A stretch of DNA of 41,209 nucleotides from JAGMES01 sp023128035 (lineage in GTDB: Bacteria > Bacillota > Halanaerobiia > DY22613): the NCBI GenBank assembly GCA_030627905.1, contig DAOVRZ010000043.1, positions 1 through 41,209 of the forward strand. The letters are read 5' to 3'. The notes beneath the pieces were generated by a model. The model made no database searches and was not told the origin of the DNA. It was given only the letters and a program-made list of their open reading frames with translations. A program made the position numbers and the translations under genes. Below, piece after piece: positions 17,227-25,735 of this stretch (position 1 is the stretch's first letter; each line of letters begins with the position of its first letter).

Positions 17227-17652
17227 TTACTTATTTATAAATTCCATTAACTGATTAATATAATCCCTATTTTCCCCAAGTACTATACCTACAAGTTCTT
17301 TGCTTACTTCGTCTAAATCACCCTTAATTACCTCTTCTGTTGCAGTAATCCCCATATCTTCACCCTTTAACGCCCACCGACTCATCTTATCTGGCGCAAT
17401 CCCAACACGAGTTCTAGCATCGATCATAAATTCTCCTATCTTCATTCTTAATCCAAGCTGAATGCGTGGCCTATGGCCTAATTCTTCAATTCTTCTAGTG
17501 ATTTGATCAAGATGACGTCTGTGTCCAGTTCGTATTGTTTGAAAAGTATTCTTCATCTCCAAATCTTTCATTTTAGGTATAAATGAATCATACATGTGAA
17601 TTGCTACTGTTTCACCATTCAATATTGCTCCTAAGCTATCTAACGTCTCCAC
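17227..17652 (-). CDS. ferritin-like four-helix (DUF2383-type) protein
   Basis: A 141-residue, mostly helical protein beginning METLDSLGAILNGETVAIHM, with E14, a repeated H-R-R-H-L segment (TGHRRHLDQITRRIEEL) and a late GENRDYINQLMEFI helix. Spaced Glu and His residues in two helix pairs suggest a di-iron or ferritin-like fold, resembling PA2169/DUF2383 proteins. It starts at a GTG after GAGGTGA. A role in oxidative or metal stress is only a guess. It is divergent from the aldo/keto reductase, sharing a 150-bp promoter region. Confidence 0.55.
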   Translation of the reverse strand: METLDSLGAILNGETVAIHMYDSFIPKMKDLEMKNTFQTIRTGHRRHLDQITRRIEELGHRPRIQLGLRMKIGEFMIDARTRVGIAPDKMSRWALKGEDMGITATEEVIKGDLDEVSKELVGIVLGENRDYINQLMEFINK

Positions 17653-17804
17653 TTTTTGATCTCACCTCTCTTCTAAATATATTTTTACCCGCAAACTGAA
17701 AATTCATGAATGTTTCGGGAGGAGTTGACTTTTGAAAGTATAATACTATTATTATGACCAATAAGTTAGTTTTATATTGTAAGTTTATTTGGAGGGATGC
17801 TAAG

Positions 17805-18815
17805 ATGTCAATAAGAAAACTTGGTAAAACAGAACTGGATATTAATCCTGTCGGATTTGGAGCTATTCCAATTCAACGTATTGATGCTCAAGCTGCAGCA
17901 AATTTATTGGAATATGCAATTCAAAAGGGAATTAATTTTTTTGATACCGCCCGAGGGTATACTGATAGTGAAGAAAAAATTGGACAAATCCTGCCTAAAT
18001 ATCAGGATAAAGTTATAATCACTACTAAAGCAATGTCAAAAGATTATGCAGGCATGGCTGAAGAGATCAGCATAAGTCTTAAAAACCTAAGGGTTGATAC
18101 AATTGATCTATATCAATGTCACCTTGTTCGTACAATCGATGCTCTCAATCAGATTCTAAGCGACGATGGTGCATATAAAGCATTATTAGAAGCTAAAGCA
18201 AAAAATCAAATAAAATACATAGGTATAACTAGTCATAAAAATGAAGTACTTATTGAAGCAATTAAACGAGATAAATTTGATACAATTCAAGTTCCTTTTA
18301 ACATAATCGAAAACGATGCTGCAAAAGAACTATTCTCTCTTTGTGTAGAGAAAAATATAGGTGTTATTATAATGAAACCTGTAGCTGGAGGAGTTTTAAA
18401 AAATCTTGTTGTTCCTTCTTTAAAATTTATTTTAAGTTATCCAGTAAGTGTTGTGATTCCTGGTATGGATGACCAAACTCAGATTGATGAAAATTTAACA
18501 GCACTAATTAACCCTACCTTAACAAATGAAGAAAATAAAGCTCTACAAGCTGAAGCAGATCTTCTAGGTACAGAATTTTGCCGTAAATGTGATTATTGCG
18601 CACCTTGCCCACAAGGAATCGATATTCCTACACATTTTATCTTAGAAGCTTATGCTATCCGCTACAATATGCCAGAATGGGCTAAAGAGCGCTATCAATC
18701 ATTGAAAGTAAAAGCTGAAAACTGTATAGCCTGTGGCCAATGTGAATCCAAATGCCCATACGATTTACCAATTATCAAAATGCTCAAAAGAGTGCACGAA
18801 AACTTAAAGAATTAA
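17805..18815 (+). CDS. aldo/keto reductase fused to a 2[4Fe-4S] ferredoxin domain
   Basis: The 336-residue protein has an aldo/keto reductase barrel at 1-235 (LDINPVGFGAIPIQRI, NFFDTARGYTDSEEKIG with catalytic Asp and Tyr, KAMSKD for the Lys, YQCHLV for the His, IMKPVAGGVLKN). A C-terminal Fe-S part follows with CRKCDYCAPCPQGIDIPTHF and CIACGQCESKCPYDLPI. This architecture is common in anaerobes and suggests electron exchange between NAD(P)H and ferredoxin-like partners on an unknown carbonyl. An upstream in-frame ATG (17754) is open, but GGAGGG at 17791 points to ATG 17805. The last codons lie in a repeat (18806-18834). Confidence 0.88.
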   Translation: MSIRKLGKTELDINPVGFGAIPIQRIDAQAAANLLEYAIQKGINFFDTARGYTDSEEKIGQILPKYQDKVIITTKAMSKDYAGMAEEISISLKNLRVDTIDLYQCHLVRTIDALNQILSDDGAYKALLEAKAKNQIKYIGITSHKNEVLIEAIKRDKFDTIQVPFNIIENDAAKELFSLCVEKNIGVIIMKPVAGGVLKNLVVPSLKFILSYPVSVVIPGMDDQTQIDENLTALINPTLTNEENKALQAEADLLGTEFCRKCDYCAPCPQGIDIPTHFILEAYAIRYNMPEWAKERYQSLKVKAENCIACGQCESKCPYDLPIIKMLKRVHENLKN

Positions 18816-18838
18816 GAATTGAGAGTTAAGAATTTATA

Positions 18839-18870
18839 AAAAAAGCTTTGCCCTTGGGCGAAGCTTTTTT
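18839..18870 (+). terminator. terminator of the aldo/keto reductase gene
   Basis: AAAAAAGCTTTGCCC (18839-18853) pairs with GGGCGAAGCTTTTTT (18856-18870): 15 bp with one G-U and a T6 tail. Confidence 0.9.
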
Positions 18871-18956
18871 TATAAATATATAAAATCTAGATTATATATG
18901 AGTGAAAATTGTATAATTTCGTGCTTTAAGAAATTTCCTGATAACTTTATTACCTT

Positions 18957-19000
18957 CATTCCCACCACTTATAGAAATGGGGGTCTTAACTCAAAAGATA
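18957..19000. repeat. interspersed repeat, copy C (right part only)
   Basis: The stretch around CACTTATAGAAATGGGGGTC and TCAAAAGATA matches copy B (28757-28799), where it reads CACTTATAGAAGTAAGGGTC and TTCAAAAGATA. It forms a small hairpin around CTTATAGAA. Confidence 0.6.
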
Positions 19001-19044
19001 AAAAAGTTGAGAACCAAGAGCATTAGTAACTCTTAATTCTCAAC
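19001..19044 (-). terminator. terminator of glutamate dehydrogenase copy 2
   Basis: GTTGAGAACCAAGAG (19006-19020) pairs with CTCTTAATTCTCAAC (19030-19044) through 15 pairs with two G-U. The minus-strand T-run is 19005-19001. Confidence 0.85.
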
Positions 19045-19063
19045 TCTTAATTCTTAATTCTTC

Positions 19064-20320
19064 TTAAAACCAGCCACGAATTTCCATAGCATCAGCTAAA
19101 CGCTTGATGGATACCATGTAAGCTGCAACTCTCATACTGTTGCCTTCAGTTTCTGCATAAGTAGTGTACACATGTTCAAAAGCTCTGATCATAAGATCCT
19201 CTAAACGCTGGATAACTTCTGCTTCTGACCAGTAGAAGTTCATTAAGTTTTGAACCCATTCAAAATAAGATACAGTTACTCCACCAGCATTAGCTAAGAT
19301 ATCTGGAATAACAAGAATACCCTTTTCAAATAAAATTTGATCTGCTTCAGGAGTTGTAGGTCCATTAGCACCTTCACTGATAATCTTAGCTGTAATTTTG
19401 TGTGCATTTTCTTCAGTAATTTGATTTTCCAAAGCCGCAGGAATCAAGATATCACATTCGAAATCCAACCATTCGCAAGGATTCATTTCCTTTTCTGCTC
19501 CTGGATAACCTTTCACTACATTATCATGATTATTCACATAATTCATAAGATCGTCAATATTCAGACCATTTTCATTATAAATTGCTGCTGTATAATCTGC
19601 AACTCCTACAATCTTTGCGCCCCAATCAGAAAGAGTCTTAACAGCGTAGCTACCAACATTTCCAAAACCTTGAATAACTACACGAGCATTCTCTAAAGAC
19701 ATATCTATCTTTTCAGCAGCCAATTTTGCAGTTAGTGCAACACCATACCCAGTAGCTTCTTTTCTACCAAGGGAACCACCAAAGTTAACTGGTTTACCAG
19801 TAATTACCCCAGGCTCATTTTGACCTTTTAATTTACAGAACTCATCAACCATCCATGCCATAATTTGTGGATTTGTATTTACATCAGGAGCAGGAATATC
19901 TTTATGATCACCAATAATTGGAGAAATTGCACGGATATATGCGCGAGCCATCCGTTCTAATTCACCTTTGGACAATTCGCGAGGATCAATTTCTACCCCA
20001 CCTTTACCTCCACCATATGGTAAGCCAAGTAAAGAACATTTATAGGTCATCCAGGCAGCTAACGCTTTAACTTCAGTCATATCAACTTGTGGATGGAAAC
20101 GAATACCACCTTTAGTTGGTCCTAATACATCATTATGCTGACAACGGAAACCTGTGAAAACTCTAATAGAACCATCATCCATTTTTACAGGAAATGAAAC
20201 ATTTAATGTTCTCATTGGCTCTTTTAAAAGTTTACCAACAGCCTCATCAACTTTTAGTGCGTTACAAGCTGCGCCTACCTGTTCCAATACGATTTCATAC
20301 AAATTTTGTCTTTTTGACAT
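19064..20320 (-). CDS. gdhA: glutamate dehydrogenase, copy 2
   Basis: A 418-residue paralogue of the gene at 15732-16979, with which it shares most motifs: FRCQHNDVLGPTKGGIRFHP, LPYGGGKGGVEIDPRELS, PAPDVNTNPQIMAWMVDEF, VVIQGFGNVGSYAVKT, EGANGPTTPEADQ and NAGGVTVSYFEWVQNL. It has the canonical GGIRF and GNVGS forms, so it is the more typical NAD-linked glutamate dehydrogenase. The start at 20320 (MSKRQNLYEIV) has AGAGGG at the right distance; an upstream TTG-type start at 20371 is less likely. It follows the biotin carrier gene by 116 bp on the same strand and may be co-transcribed with the decarboxylase genes. This context supports a role in glutamate fermentation. Confidence 0.94.
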   Translation of the reverse strand: MSKRQNLYEIVLEQVGAACNALKVDEAVGKLLKEPMRTLNVSFPVKMDDGSIRVFTGFRCQHNDVLGPTKGGIRFHPQVDMTEVKALAAWMTYKCSLLGLPYGGGKGGVEIDPRELSKGELERMARAYIRAISPIIGDHKDIPAPDVNTNPQIMAWMVDEFCKLKGQNEPGVITGKPVNFGGSLGRKEATGYGVALTAKLAAEKIDMSLENARVVIQGFGNVGSYAVKTLSDWGAKIVGVADYTAAIYNENGLNIDDLMNYVNNHDNVVKGYPGAEKEMNPCEWLDFECDILIPAALENQITEENAHKITAKIISEGANGPTTPEADQILFEKGILVIPDILANAGGVTVSYFEWVQNLMNFYWSEAEVIQRLEDLMIRAFEHVYTTYAETEGNSMRVAAYMVSIKRLADAMEIRGWF

Positions 20321-20436
20321 TTTGGTCCCTCTTTCCTCTTTCAAAATTTTTTCTTTTTGTAAATTTTTCAAGAAAGAATTCGTTAAAATGTTAAAAAATA
20401 ATATTTTTATAAACCCAAGAGAGAAAATACCTCATC

Positions 20437-20808
20437 TTAGGCAATCTCAACCAATAAATCGCCGGGATTAACAGAAGCACCTTCAGATGTAGAAATAACT
20501 TTTACAGTACCAGATGCCATTGCTGTTAGATTGTTTTCTAATTTCATAGCTTCGAGAATAACCACTGTATCACCAGGATTAACCTTGTCACCAACTTTGA
20601 ACTTAATAGCAAGAATTGTACCTGGCATAGGTGCGACTATATTTGAATCCTCAGCATTAGCTGATGGTTTTGGCTTTTGAGTAAGTGTTGCTGGAGGAGT
20701 TACAGGAGTTATTGGACGCGCTACTTGAGCAGGTCTCTTTCCACCTCGTACTTCCTCAACCTCTACTTGATACTCTTCTCCATTTACTCTCACTAGAAAT
20801 TGTCTCAT
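20437..20808 (-). CDS. mmdC: biotin carboxyl carrier subunit of methylmalonyl-CoA decarboxylase
   Basis: A 123-residue protein with a short N-terminal strand segment (MRQFLVRVNGEEYQVEVEEV) and a flexible Pro/Ala linker (about 30-55). A biotinyl domain follows with APMPGTILAIKFKVGDKVNPGD and the biotin-accepting lysine in EAMKLEN near residue 88. The usual AMKM is AMKL here, a common variant. It carries CO2 from MmdA to the membrane subunit or another acceptor. The start is set by AAGGAG inside the last codons of the upstream OadG-like gene, two bases away, so the two are translationally coupled. An upstream in-frame ATG at 20868 would overlap that gene and is rejected. Confidence 0.93.
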   Translation of the reverse strand: MRQFLVRVNGEEYQVEVEEVRGGKRPAQVARPITPVTPPATLTQKPKPSANAEDSNIVAPMPGTILAIKFKVGDKVNPGDTVVILEAMKLENNLTAMASGTVKVISTSEGASVNPGDLLVEIA

Positions 20809-20810
20809 GC

Positions 20811-21140
20811 TTAATTCTCCTTCCTTCCCCGGTATGTTAACTCGGTTAGTTGATTCGATTGTTTCCAAGTAGAATTTCCTTTTGGTTTTATGGAAATTAC
20901 CTGATAATCAGTACCACCCATAACTACCTGAATTGCTGCCATAACGGCTGCGATCTTATCATTGTTGTTTTTGACTTTTTTGATAACTTTCTTTTCTGGA
21001 GTAACAGCTTGCTGCTTATTGTTTTTTGTAAAATATTTACCCATATATTTCACAACGACTGATAAAAGATATAACATGATAAATACAGTTCCCATTCCTA
21101 AAACTAATAGTTGCCAGCCGATCTCAAATCTTTCTTGCAT
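20811..21140 (-). CDS. mmdD: OadG/MmdD-like small membrane subunit
   Basis: 109 residues: one transmembrane helix at about 9-30 (WQLLVLGMGTVFIMLYLLSVVV), then a basic linker (KNNKQQAVTPEKKVIKKVKN). A C-terminal segment (KIAAVMAAIQVVMGGTDYQVISI) follows the pattern of OadG gamma / MmdD delta subunits, which tether the carboxyltransferase and biotin parts to the membrane pump. Between mmdA (11 bp upstream) and mmdC (2 bp downstream). Its presence argues that the decarboxylase is membrane-bound even though the pump subunit is not in this window. Confidence 0.85.
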   Translation of the reverse strand: MQERFEIGWQLLVLGMGTVFIMLYLLSVVVKYMGKYFTKNNKQQAVTPEKKVIKKVKNNNDKIAAVMAAIQVVMGGTDYQVISIKPKGNSTWKQSNQLTELTYRGRKEN

Positions 21141-21151
21141 GTTACCCCTCC

Positions 21152-22699
21152 TTATAATGGAATATTACCATGCTTCTTAGGTGGACGGTACTCACGCTTA
21201 TTCTTACACATTTCAAATGCGTTGATCAAAGCAATCCGGCTGTCGGCAATATCGATCACGTCATCAACCATTCCCCGATTTGCTGCAATATAAGGGTTGG
21301 AGAATTTATCACGATATTCCTGAACCTTTTTTTGACGCATCTCGGCAGGATTTTCTGCACCCTCAATTTCTTTACGATATATGATATTTGCGGCGCCTTC
21401 TGGCCCCATTACTGCAATTTCAGAAATTGGCCAGGCGTAAACTACATCAGCACCTATAGATTGAGAACACATACCTAGATATGCACCACCGTAAGCTTTT
21501 CTAAGAATCAGAGTCATCTTTGGTACTGTCGCTTCAGAATAAGCATAAAGTAACTTAGCGCCATGACGAATGATTCCAGCATATTCCTGATCTGTACCAG
21601 GAAGATAGCCCGGAGTATCCACTAAAGTGAGTAATGAAATGTTAAAACTATCACAGAATCGAATAAAACGAGCAGCTTTATCAGATGCATTTATATCTAA
21701 ACATCCAGCGATTGAAATTGGATTATTACCAATGATACCAATGGCCTCACCATTTAAACGTCCAAATCCAACTGTAATGTTTTGAGCAAAATGAGCATGA
21801 ACTTCTGTAAAACTTCCTTCATCCATTATAGAATTAATTACATTTCTCATATCATAAGCTTTTTTAGGATCAGCAGGAACGAGATCTATAAGCTCAGGCG
21901 TTTTTCGGTTAGGAGAATCCTGAGAATCATAAGATGGTGCATCTTCTTGGTTGTTAGATGGTAAATAGCTTAAAAGAATGCGGATCATTTCAAAACATTC
22001 TTCTTCATTTTGGCTTAAGAAATGAGCATTACCACTTATCTGATTATGTGTCATAGCTCCACCCAAAGCTTCTGCAGAGATATCTTCCCCAGTTACTGTT
22101 TTTATTACACTTGGGCCAGTAATAAACATTTTACTAGTTTGATTAACCATAAATATAAAATCTGTAATTGCTGGAGAATATACTGCACCACCAGCTGATG
22201 GTCCTAAAATAACTGAAATCTGTGGAATAACACCAGATGAGATAGTATTTCTAAAAAAGATTTTCCCATACCCATTAAGTGCATCAACACCCTCTTGAAT
22301 TCTAGCACCACCTGAATCGTTCAAACCAATTAAGGGAGCACCATTTTTCAGCGCTAAATCCATAACTTTAACGATTTTTTGAGCATGCGCTTCACCTAAA
22401 GATCCACCCATAACAGTAAAGTCTTGAGAAAAGACGTAGACCAATCGTTTATCGATTGTACCATACCCAACAACGACACCTTCACCAGGGATTTCTTTAT
22501 TAGCCAGGTCTTCACACCGATTAGTAATAAATATAGATAATTCCTGAAAACTACCTGGATCTAATAGCTTCTCGATTCTTTCCCAGGCAGTCAGTTTACC
22601 ACGCTGATGTTGTTTGGCAATAGCTTTTTCTCCTCCCCCAAGACGCAACTTCTCTTTTCTGGTTTGAAGATCTTTTAATCTTTCGTCAGTGTTAAACAT
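21152..22699 (-). CDS. mmdA: methylmalonyl-CoA decarboxylase alpha / carboxyltransferase subunit
   Basis: A 515-residue member of the acyl-CoA carboxyltransferase family, moving the carboxyl group of (S)-methylmalonyl-CoA to biotin and yielding propionyl-CoA. Signatures: LGGGEKAIAKQHQRGKLTAWERI, FSQDFTVMGGSLGEAHAQKI, LNDSGGARIQEGVDAL (N-half oxyanion), GPSAGGAVYSPAITDF, and C-half VDTPGYLPGTDQEYAGIIRHGAK... and RKAYGGAYLGMCSQ. The same fold serves propionyl-CoA carboxylase and transcarboxylase; the downstream OadG-like subunit favours decarboxylase. Ribosome site GGAGGTG; 15 bp after the epimerase gene. Confidence 0.93.
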   Translation of the reverse strand: MFNTDERLKDLQTRKEKLRLGGGEKAIAKQHQRGKLTAWERIEKLLDPGSFQELSIFITNRCEDLANKEIPGEGVVVGYGTIDKRLVYVFSQDFTVMGGSLGEAHAQKIVKVMDLALKNGAPLIGLNDSGGARIQEGVDALNGYGKIFFRNTISSGVIPQISVILGPSAGGAVYSPAITDFIFMVNQTSKMFITGPSVIKTVTGEDISAEALGGAMTHNQISGNAHFLSQNEEECFEMIRILLSYLPSNNQEDAPSYDSQDSPNRKTPELIDLVPADPKKAYDMRNVINSIMDEGSFTEVHAHFAQNITVGFGRLNGEAIGIIGNNPISIAGCLDINASDKAARFIRFCDSFNISLLTLVDTPGYLPGTDQEYAGIIRHGAKLLYAYSEATVPKMTLILRKAYGGAYLGMCSQSIGADVVYAWPISEIAVMGPEGAANIIYRKEIEGAENPAEMRQKKVQEYRDKFSNPYIAANRGMVDDVIDIADSRIALINAFEMCKNKREYRPPKKHGNIPL

Positions 22700-22714
22700 T
22701 TTTGCACCTCCTTT

Positions 22715-23113
22715 CTATTCAGGTTTTTCACAGAGTTCTAAAAGAACACCATTGGTACTTTTTGGATGAGCAAAAATAATTTTAGCTCCTCCTGCACCAA
22801 TTGTAGGTTTCTCGCCAATAAATCTTACTCCTGCAGCTTTTAATCTTTCAATTTCTTCTTCTAAATTTGTAACCTTAAGAGCTACATGGTGAACACCAGT
22901 TCCCCGTTTGTCTATAAATTTTGCAATAGGACTTTCAGGATCAGTTGGCTCTAAAAGTTCAAATTTACTTTCTCCAACAGGTAAAAATGCTACCCGAACT
23001 TTCTGACTCTCTACCTCTTCTATACCCTTTAAAGGCAAACCGAGAAGTTCATGATAAAATTTTAAAGATTCTTCAAGATTCTTTACTGCTATACCCAGAT
23101 GGTCAATTTTCAT
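22715..23113 (-). CDS. mce: methylmalonyl-CoA epimerase
   Basis: A 132-residue glyoxalase-fold (VOC) enzyme interconverting (R)- and (S)-methylmalonyl-CoA, linking the mutase and the decarboxylase. Sequence: KIDHLGIAVKNLEESLKFY (metal His at 4), FLPVGESKFELLEPT (Gln/Glu region), HHVALKV (metal His near 79) and GVLLELCEKPE (metal/catalytic Glu). Length is typical. It is the first gene of mce-mmdA-mmdD-mmdC, with AAGGAGG before ATG 23113. A hairpin TGCCCTG...CAGGGCA lies just upstream (about 23139-23156). Confidence 0.95.
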   Translation of the reverse strand: MKIDHLGIAVKNLEESLKFYHELLGLPLKGIEEVESQKVRVAFLPVGESKFELLEPTDPESPIAKFIDKRGTGVHHVALKVTNLEEEIERLKAAGVRFIGEKPTIGAGGAKIIFAHPKSTNGVLLELCEKPE

Positions 23114-23234
23114 GAATAAGCCTCCTTTATTCCTGATTGCCCTGTAACCAGGGCACCAGATTGTCTACATCTGTGAAAGGGCTAGAGGGATCAATAGCAA
23201 AGATCCTCCCGCTTTTTTCCAAATCTTTGCGCTT

Positions 23235-23774
23235 TCAAACGTTATTTAACATTTTCAAACCTAGTTCAAAAGCTTTCGTATTTAACTCTTCAGTTCCTTT
23301 AGGAACCCTAGCGAGCACTGCTTCTTTCACCATGTCAGCCTGCATAAAATCAACACAACTACAGATGACACCTAACGAGATAATATTAGCCACCAATGAT
23401 TTACCAATCTCTTCACGAGCTGCTTTAAGAATTGGCAAACTATATACTTTCACAGTCGTAGGAAGACCAGAAGTGTCGATGGATTCATCAGCAATAAGAA
23501 TACCTTCTGGCTTAATATCATCTACGTATTTATCAAAAGCCTTTTGAGTAAAAGTTAACATCAAATCAGGATTTTTTACCTTTGGAAAATAAATTTCTGA
23601 TTCAGAAATGATCACCTCAGCTTTACTGGCACCACCTCTTGCTTCCGGCCCATAGGACTGGGTTTGAACTACATTATATCCACCCTGCAAAATCATTCCT
23701 TCTGCCAAAATGATTCCTGCAAGAATCAAGCCCTGACCACCAGCACCGCTAAAACGAATTTCATAACGTTCCAT
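23235..23774 (-). CDS. korC: 2-oxoglutarate:ferredoxin oxidoreductase gamma subunit
   Basis: The 179-residue gamma domain of a four-subunit 2-oxoacid:ferredoxin oxidoreductase: RFSGAGGQGLILAGIILAEG, the TQSYGPEARGGASKAEVIIS loop, and VANIISLGVICSCVDFM. It joins the alpha subunit around the CoA and TPP site. The ATG shares one base with the stop of korB (TAATG), so the two are translated together. Last gene of the operon. Confidence 0.93.
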   Translation of the reverse strand: MERYEIRFSGAGGQGLILAGIILAEGMILQGGYNVVQTQSYGPEARGGASKAEVIISESEIYFPKVKNPDLMLTFTQKAFDKYVDDIKPEGILIADESIDTSGLPTTVKVYSLPILKAAREEIGKSLVANIISLGVICSCVDFMQADMVKEAVLARVPKGTEELNTKAFELGLKMLNNV

Positions 23775-24601
23775 TATTTACGACCTCCCTTCAAGGCTAG
23801 GTCTATGACTTCCTTATATGATTCAGTATATTCTGATTTATTTTTATCATGATGCAAAATACCAGTGACTATCTTTTCAGCTTTTTCTTCTTCTGAGAGT
23901 TTATCATAAGCTTTTTGGGTAACTGCGATATCCTTTTGCCATTTCATCATCTCTACTGGATCTGCAATCTTATTTCTACGCCCATAGTTTGTTGGACACT
24001 GAGTTAAAGTTTCAATAAAAGAAAAACCTTTATGTTGTAAACCTTCAACAATCATATTGATTAATGGTTTTGTATGATATGCAGTTCCACGAGCAACGAA
24101 ACTGGCCCCTGCACCTTTTGCCAAATTACAGACATCAAATTCAGGATCGATATTTCCATATGGAGCAGTAGTCGCTTTCTTACCCTTAGGAGTCAGTGGA
24201 GAATACTGTCCACTGGTCATGCCATAAATATTATTATTATACATAACAACAGTCAAATCGATATTTCTTCTGCAAGCATGGATCAAATGATTTCCACCGA
24301 TAGCGGAACCGTCACCATCTCCAGTTATAACGATTACATTCAGTTCAGGATTCGCAAACTTGATTCCTGTTGCAAATGCGATAGCCCGACCATGAGTAGT
24401 ATGTAAAGTATCAAAATTCATATATCCAGTAGCCCGAGAAGAACATCCGATACCAGATACAACAACTGTTTTATTTTGATCTAAGCCAACTTGACCAATA
24501 GCGCGAACCATTGCACCCATGATAATACCATGACCACATCCAGGACACCAGATATGGGGTAACTTATCTTCACGGAAATATTTCATCAAATCGTTTTTCA
24601 C
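23774..24601 (-). CDS. korB: 2-oxoglutarate:ferredoxin oxidoreductase beta subunit (TPP-binding)
   Basis: A 275-residue TPP subunit. WCPGCGHGI holds the Cys pair for the proximal [4Fe-4S] cluster, GIGCSSR the next Cys. TTHGRAIAFATGIK, GDGDGSAIGG and YNNNIYGMTSGQYSP form the TPP/Mg motif (GDGD...NN) and its loop. Length matches KorB rather than pyruvate-type PorB (about 310). The start is a GTG placed directly after the korA stop, with GGGAGGTGATC as ribosome site. Confidence 0.94.
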   Translation of the reverse strand: MKNDLMKYFREDKLPHIWCPGCGHGIIMGAMVRAIGQVGLDQNKTVVVSGIGCSSRATGYMNFDTLHTTHGRAIAFATGIKFANPELNVIVITGDGDGSAIGGNHLIHACRRNIDLTVVMYNNNIYGMTSGQYSPLTPKGKKATTAPYGNIDPEFDVCNLAKGAGASFVARGTAYHTKPLINMIVEGLQHKGFSFIETLTQCPTNYGRRNKIADPVEMMKWQKDIAVTQKAYDKLSEEEKAEKIVTGILHHDKNKSEYTESYKEVIDLALKGGRK

Positions 24602-25735
24602 TTAGATCACCTCCCGAATCATTGTAAGAATTTCTTCAGGACGGATTATATCTCCATCAACTTTTTGAAGACCAATAATTTCAGCTTCGCCACGTGTTGC
24701 CCGTTCAACTTCGCGTTTAATCTGTCCTAAGTTAAGCTCAGGTATAATAATCTTATTTACTTTCTTTGCTAAATCTAACAAATATTCATTTGGAAATGGC
24801 CAGATAGTAATTAACTTAACCCAACCAACTTTCTTTCCTTCTTGACGAGCACGTTCTACCGCGTCAATCGATGAACCCATAATGCCACCATAACTCAAAA
24901 CAACAACTTCAGCATCATCTAAATATTTATCTTCAATCATAATAACTTCATCTTTATAATTTAAAATCTTATCATGTAAACGATGCAAAAGATCTGCGAT
25001 CATTGGCGACTGACCTTTTGGAAAACCAGTCTTATCATGGAATAAACCTGTAGTATGGAAACGATACCCTGTACCGTAATCTGCCATTGGTGCAACCAAA
25101 TCTTCATCAGGCTCATATGGGAAATATTCTTCTGGATCAACTGTTGTACGTTTACGGTCTACTATCTCAATCTCCTCTTGGGAGGGTAGTGCTACGTTCT
25201 GACGCATATGCCCAACAATCTCATCCAACAGTAAAATAACAGGTGTACGGAATCTCTCAGCTAAATTAAAAGCTTTTACTGTTAGATCAAAAGTTTCTTT
25301 AACATTACTTGGAGTAAGTGCTATGATTGAACTATCACCATGAGATCCAAACCTAGCCTGAAGCATATCTCCTTGACCTGGAGAAGTTGGTAGTCCTGTA
25401 CTTAGTCCCAGCCTTTGAACATTAACAATTACACAAGGCACTTCAGTCATAACCGCAAAACCAATATTTTCTTGCTTTAAAGAAAAACCTGGGCCACTTG
25501 TAGCCGTCAAACTTTTTAGCCCAGTTAAAGAGCCTCCAATCGTTGCTGCCATACTAGAAATCTCATCTTCCATCTGAATAAACTTGCCTCCTACTTGAGG
25601 AAGCCGGCGGGACATCCCTTCAGCAATCTCAGAAGACGGTGTAATAGGGTAACCAGCATAGTATCTACATCCAGCAGCTATAGCTCCTGCAACAACAGCT
25701 TCATTTCCTTGAATTAAAATTTCTTTATTTTTCAT
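24602..25735 (-). CDS. korA: 2-oxoglutarate:ferredoxin oxidoreductase alpha subunit
   Basis: A 377-residue subunit with GNEAVVAGAIAAGCRYYAGY, PITPSSEIAEGMSRRLPQ, FIQMEDEISSMAATIGGSLT and TATSGPGFSLKQENIG, followed by domain II (VVVLSYGGIMGSSIDAVERA). Together with KorB, C and D it converts 2-oxoglutarate, CoA and oxidised ferredoxin to succinyl-CoA, CO2 and reduced ferredoxin. A 2-oxoisovalerate (Vor) role cannot be excluded by motif. The nearby mutase and glutamate dehydrogenases make 2-oxoglutarate the best fit. It overlaps korD by 11 bp. Confidence 0.92.
   Translation of the reverse strand: MKNKEILIQGNEAVVAGAIAAGCRYYAGYPITPSSEIAEGMSRRLPQVGGKFIQMEDEISSMAATIGGSLTGLKSLTATSGPGFSLKQENIGFAVMTEVPCVIVNVQRLGLSTGLPTSPGQGDMLQARFGSHGDSSIIALTPSNVKETFDLTVKAFNLAERFRTPVILLLDEIVGHMRQNVALPSQEEIEIVDRKRTTVDPEEYFPYEPDEDLVAPMADYGTGYRFHTTGLFHDKTGFPKGQSPMIADLLHRLHDKILNYKDEVIMIEDKYLDDAEVVVLSYGGIMGSSIDAVERARQEGKKVGWVKLITIWPFPNEYLLDLAKKVNKIIIPELNLGQIKREVERATRGEAEIIGLQKVDGDIIRPEEILTMIREVI

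Larger units (their letters stand above)
18806..19065. repeat. inverted-repeat-bounded unit between two stop codons
   Basis: AAAGAATTAAGAATTGAGAG plus TTAAGAATT (18806-18834) is nearly inverted at 19028-19065 (AACTCTTAATTCTCAACTCT plus TAATTCTTAATTCTTCTT). The outer ends touch the stop codons of the aldo/keto reductase and of glutamate dehydrogenase copy 2. The unit of about 250 bp holds two terminators and repeat copy C, and looks like a non-autonomous (MITE-like) insertion. Confidence 0.5.

Noticed and set aside
19337..19696. 119-codon plus-strand frame inside glutamate dehydrogenase
   Set aside because: It is antisense to a well-conserved gene, has no ribosome site, and its composition is that of a shadow frame.
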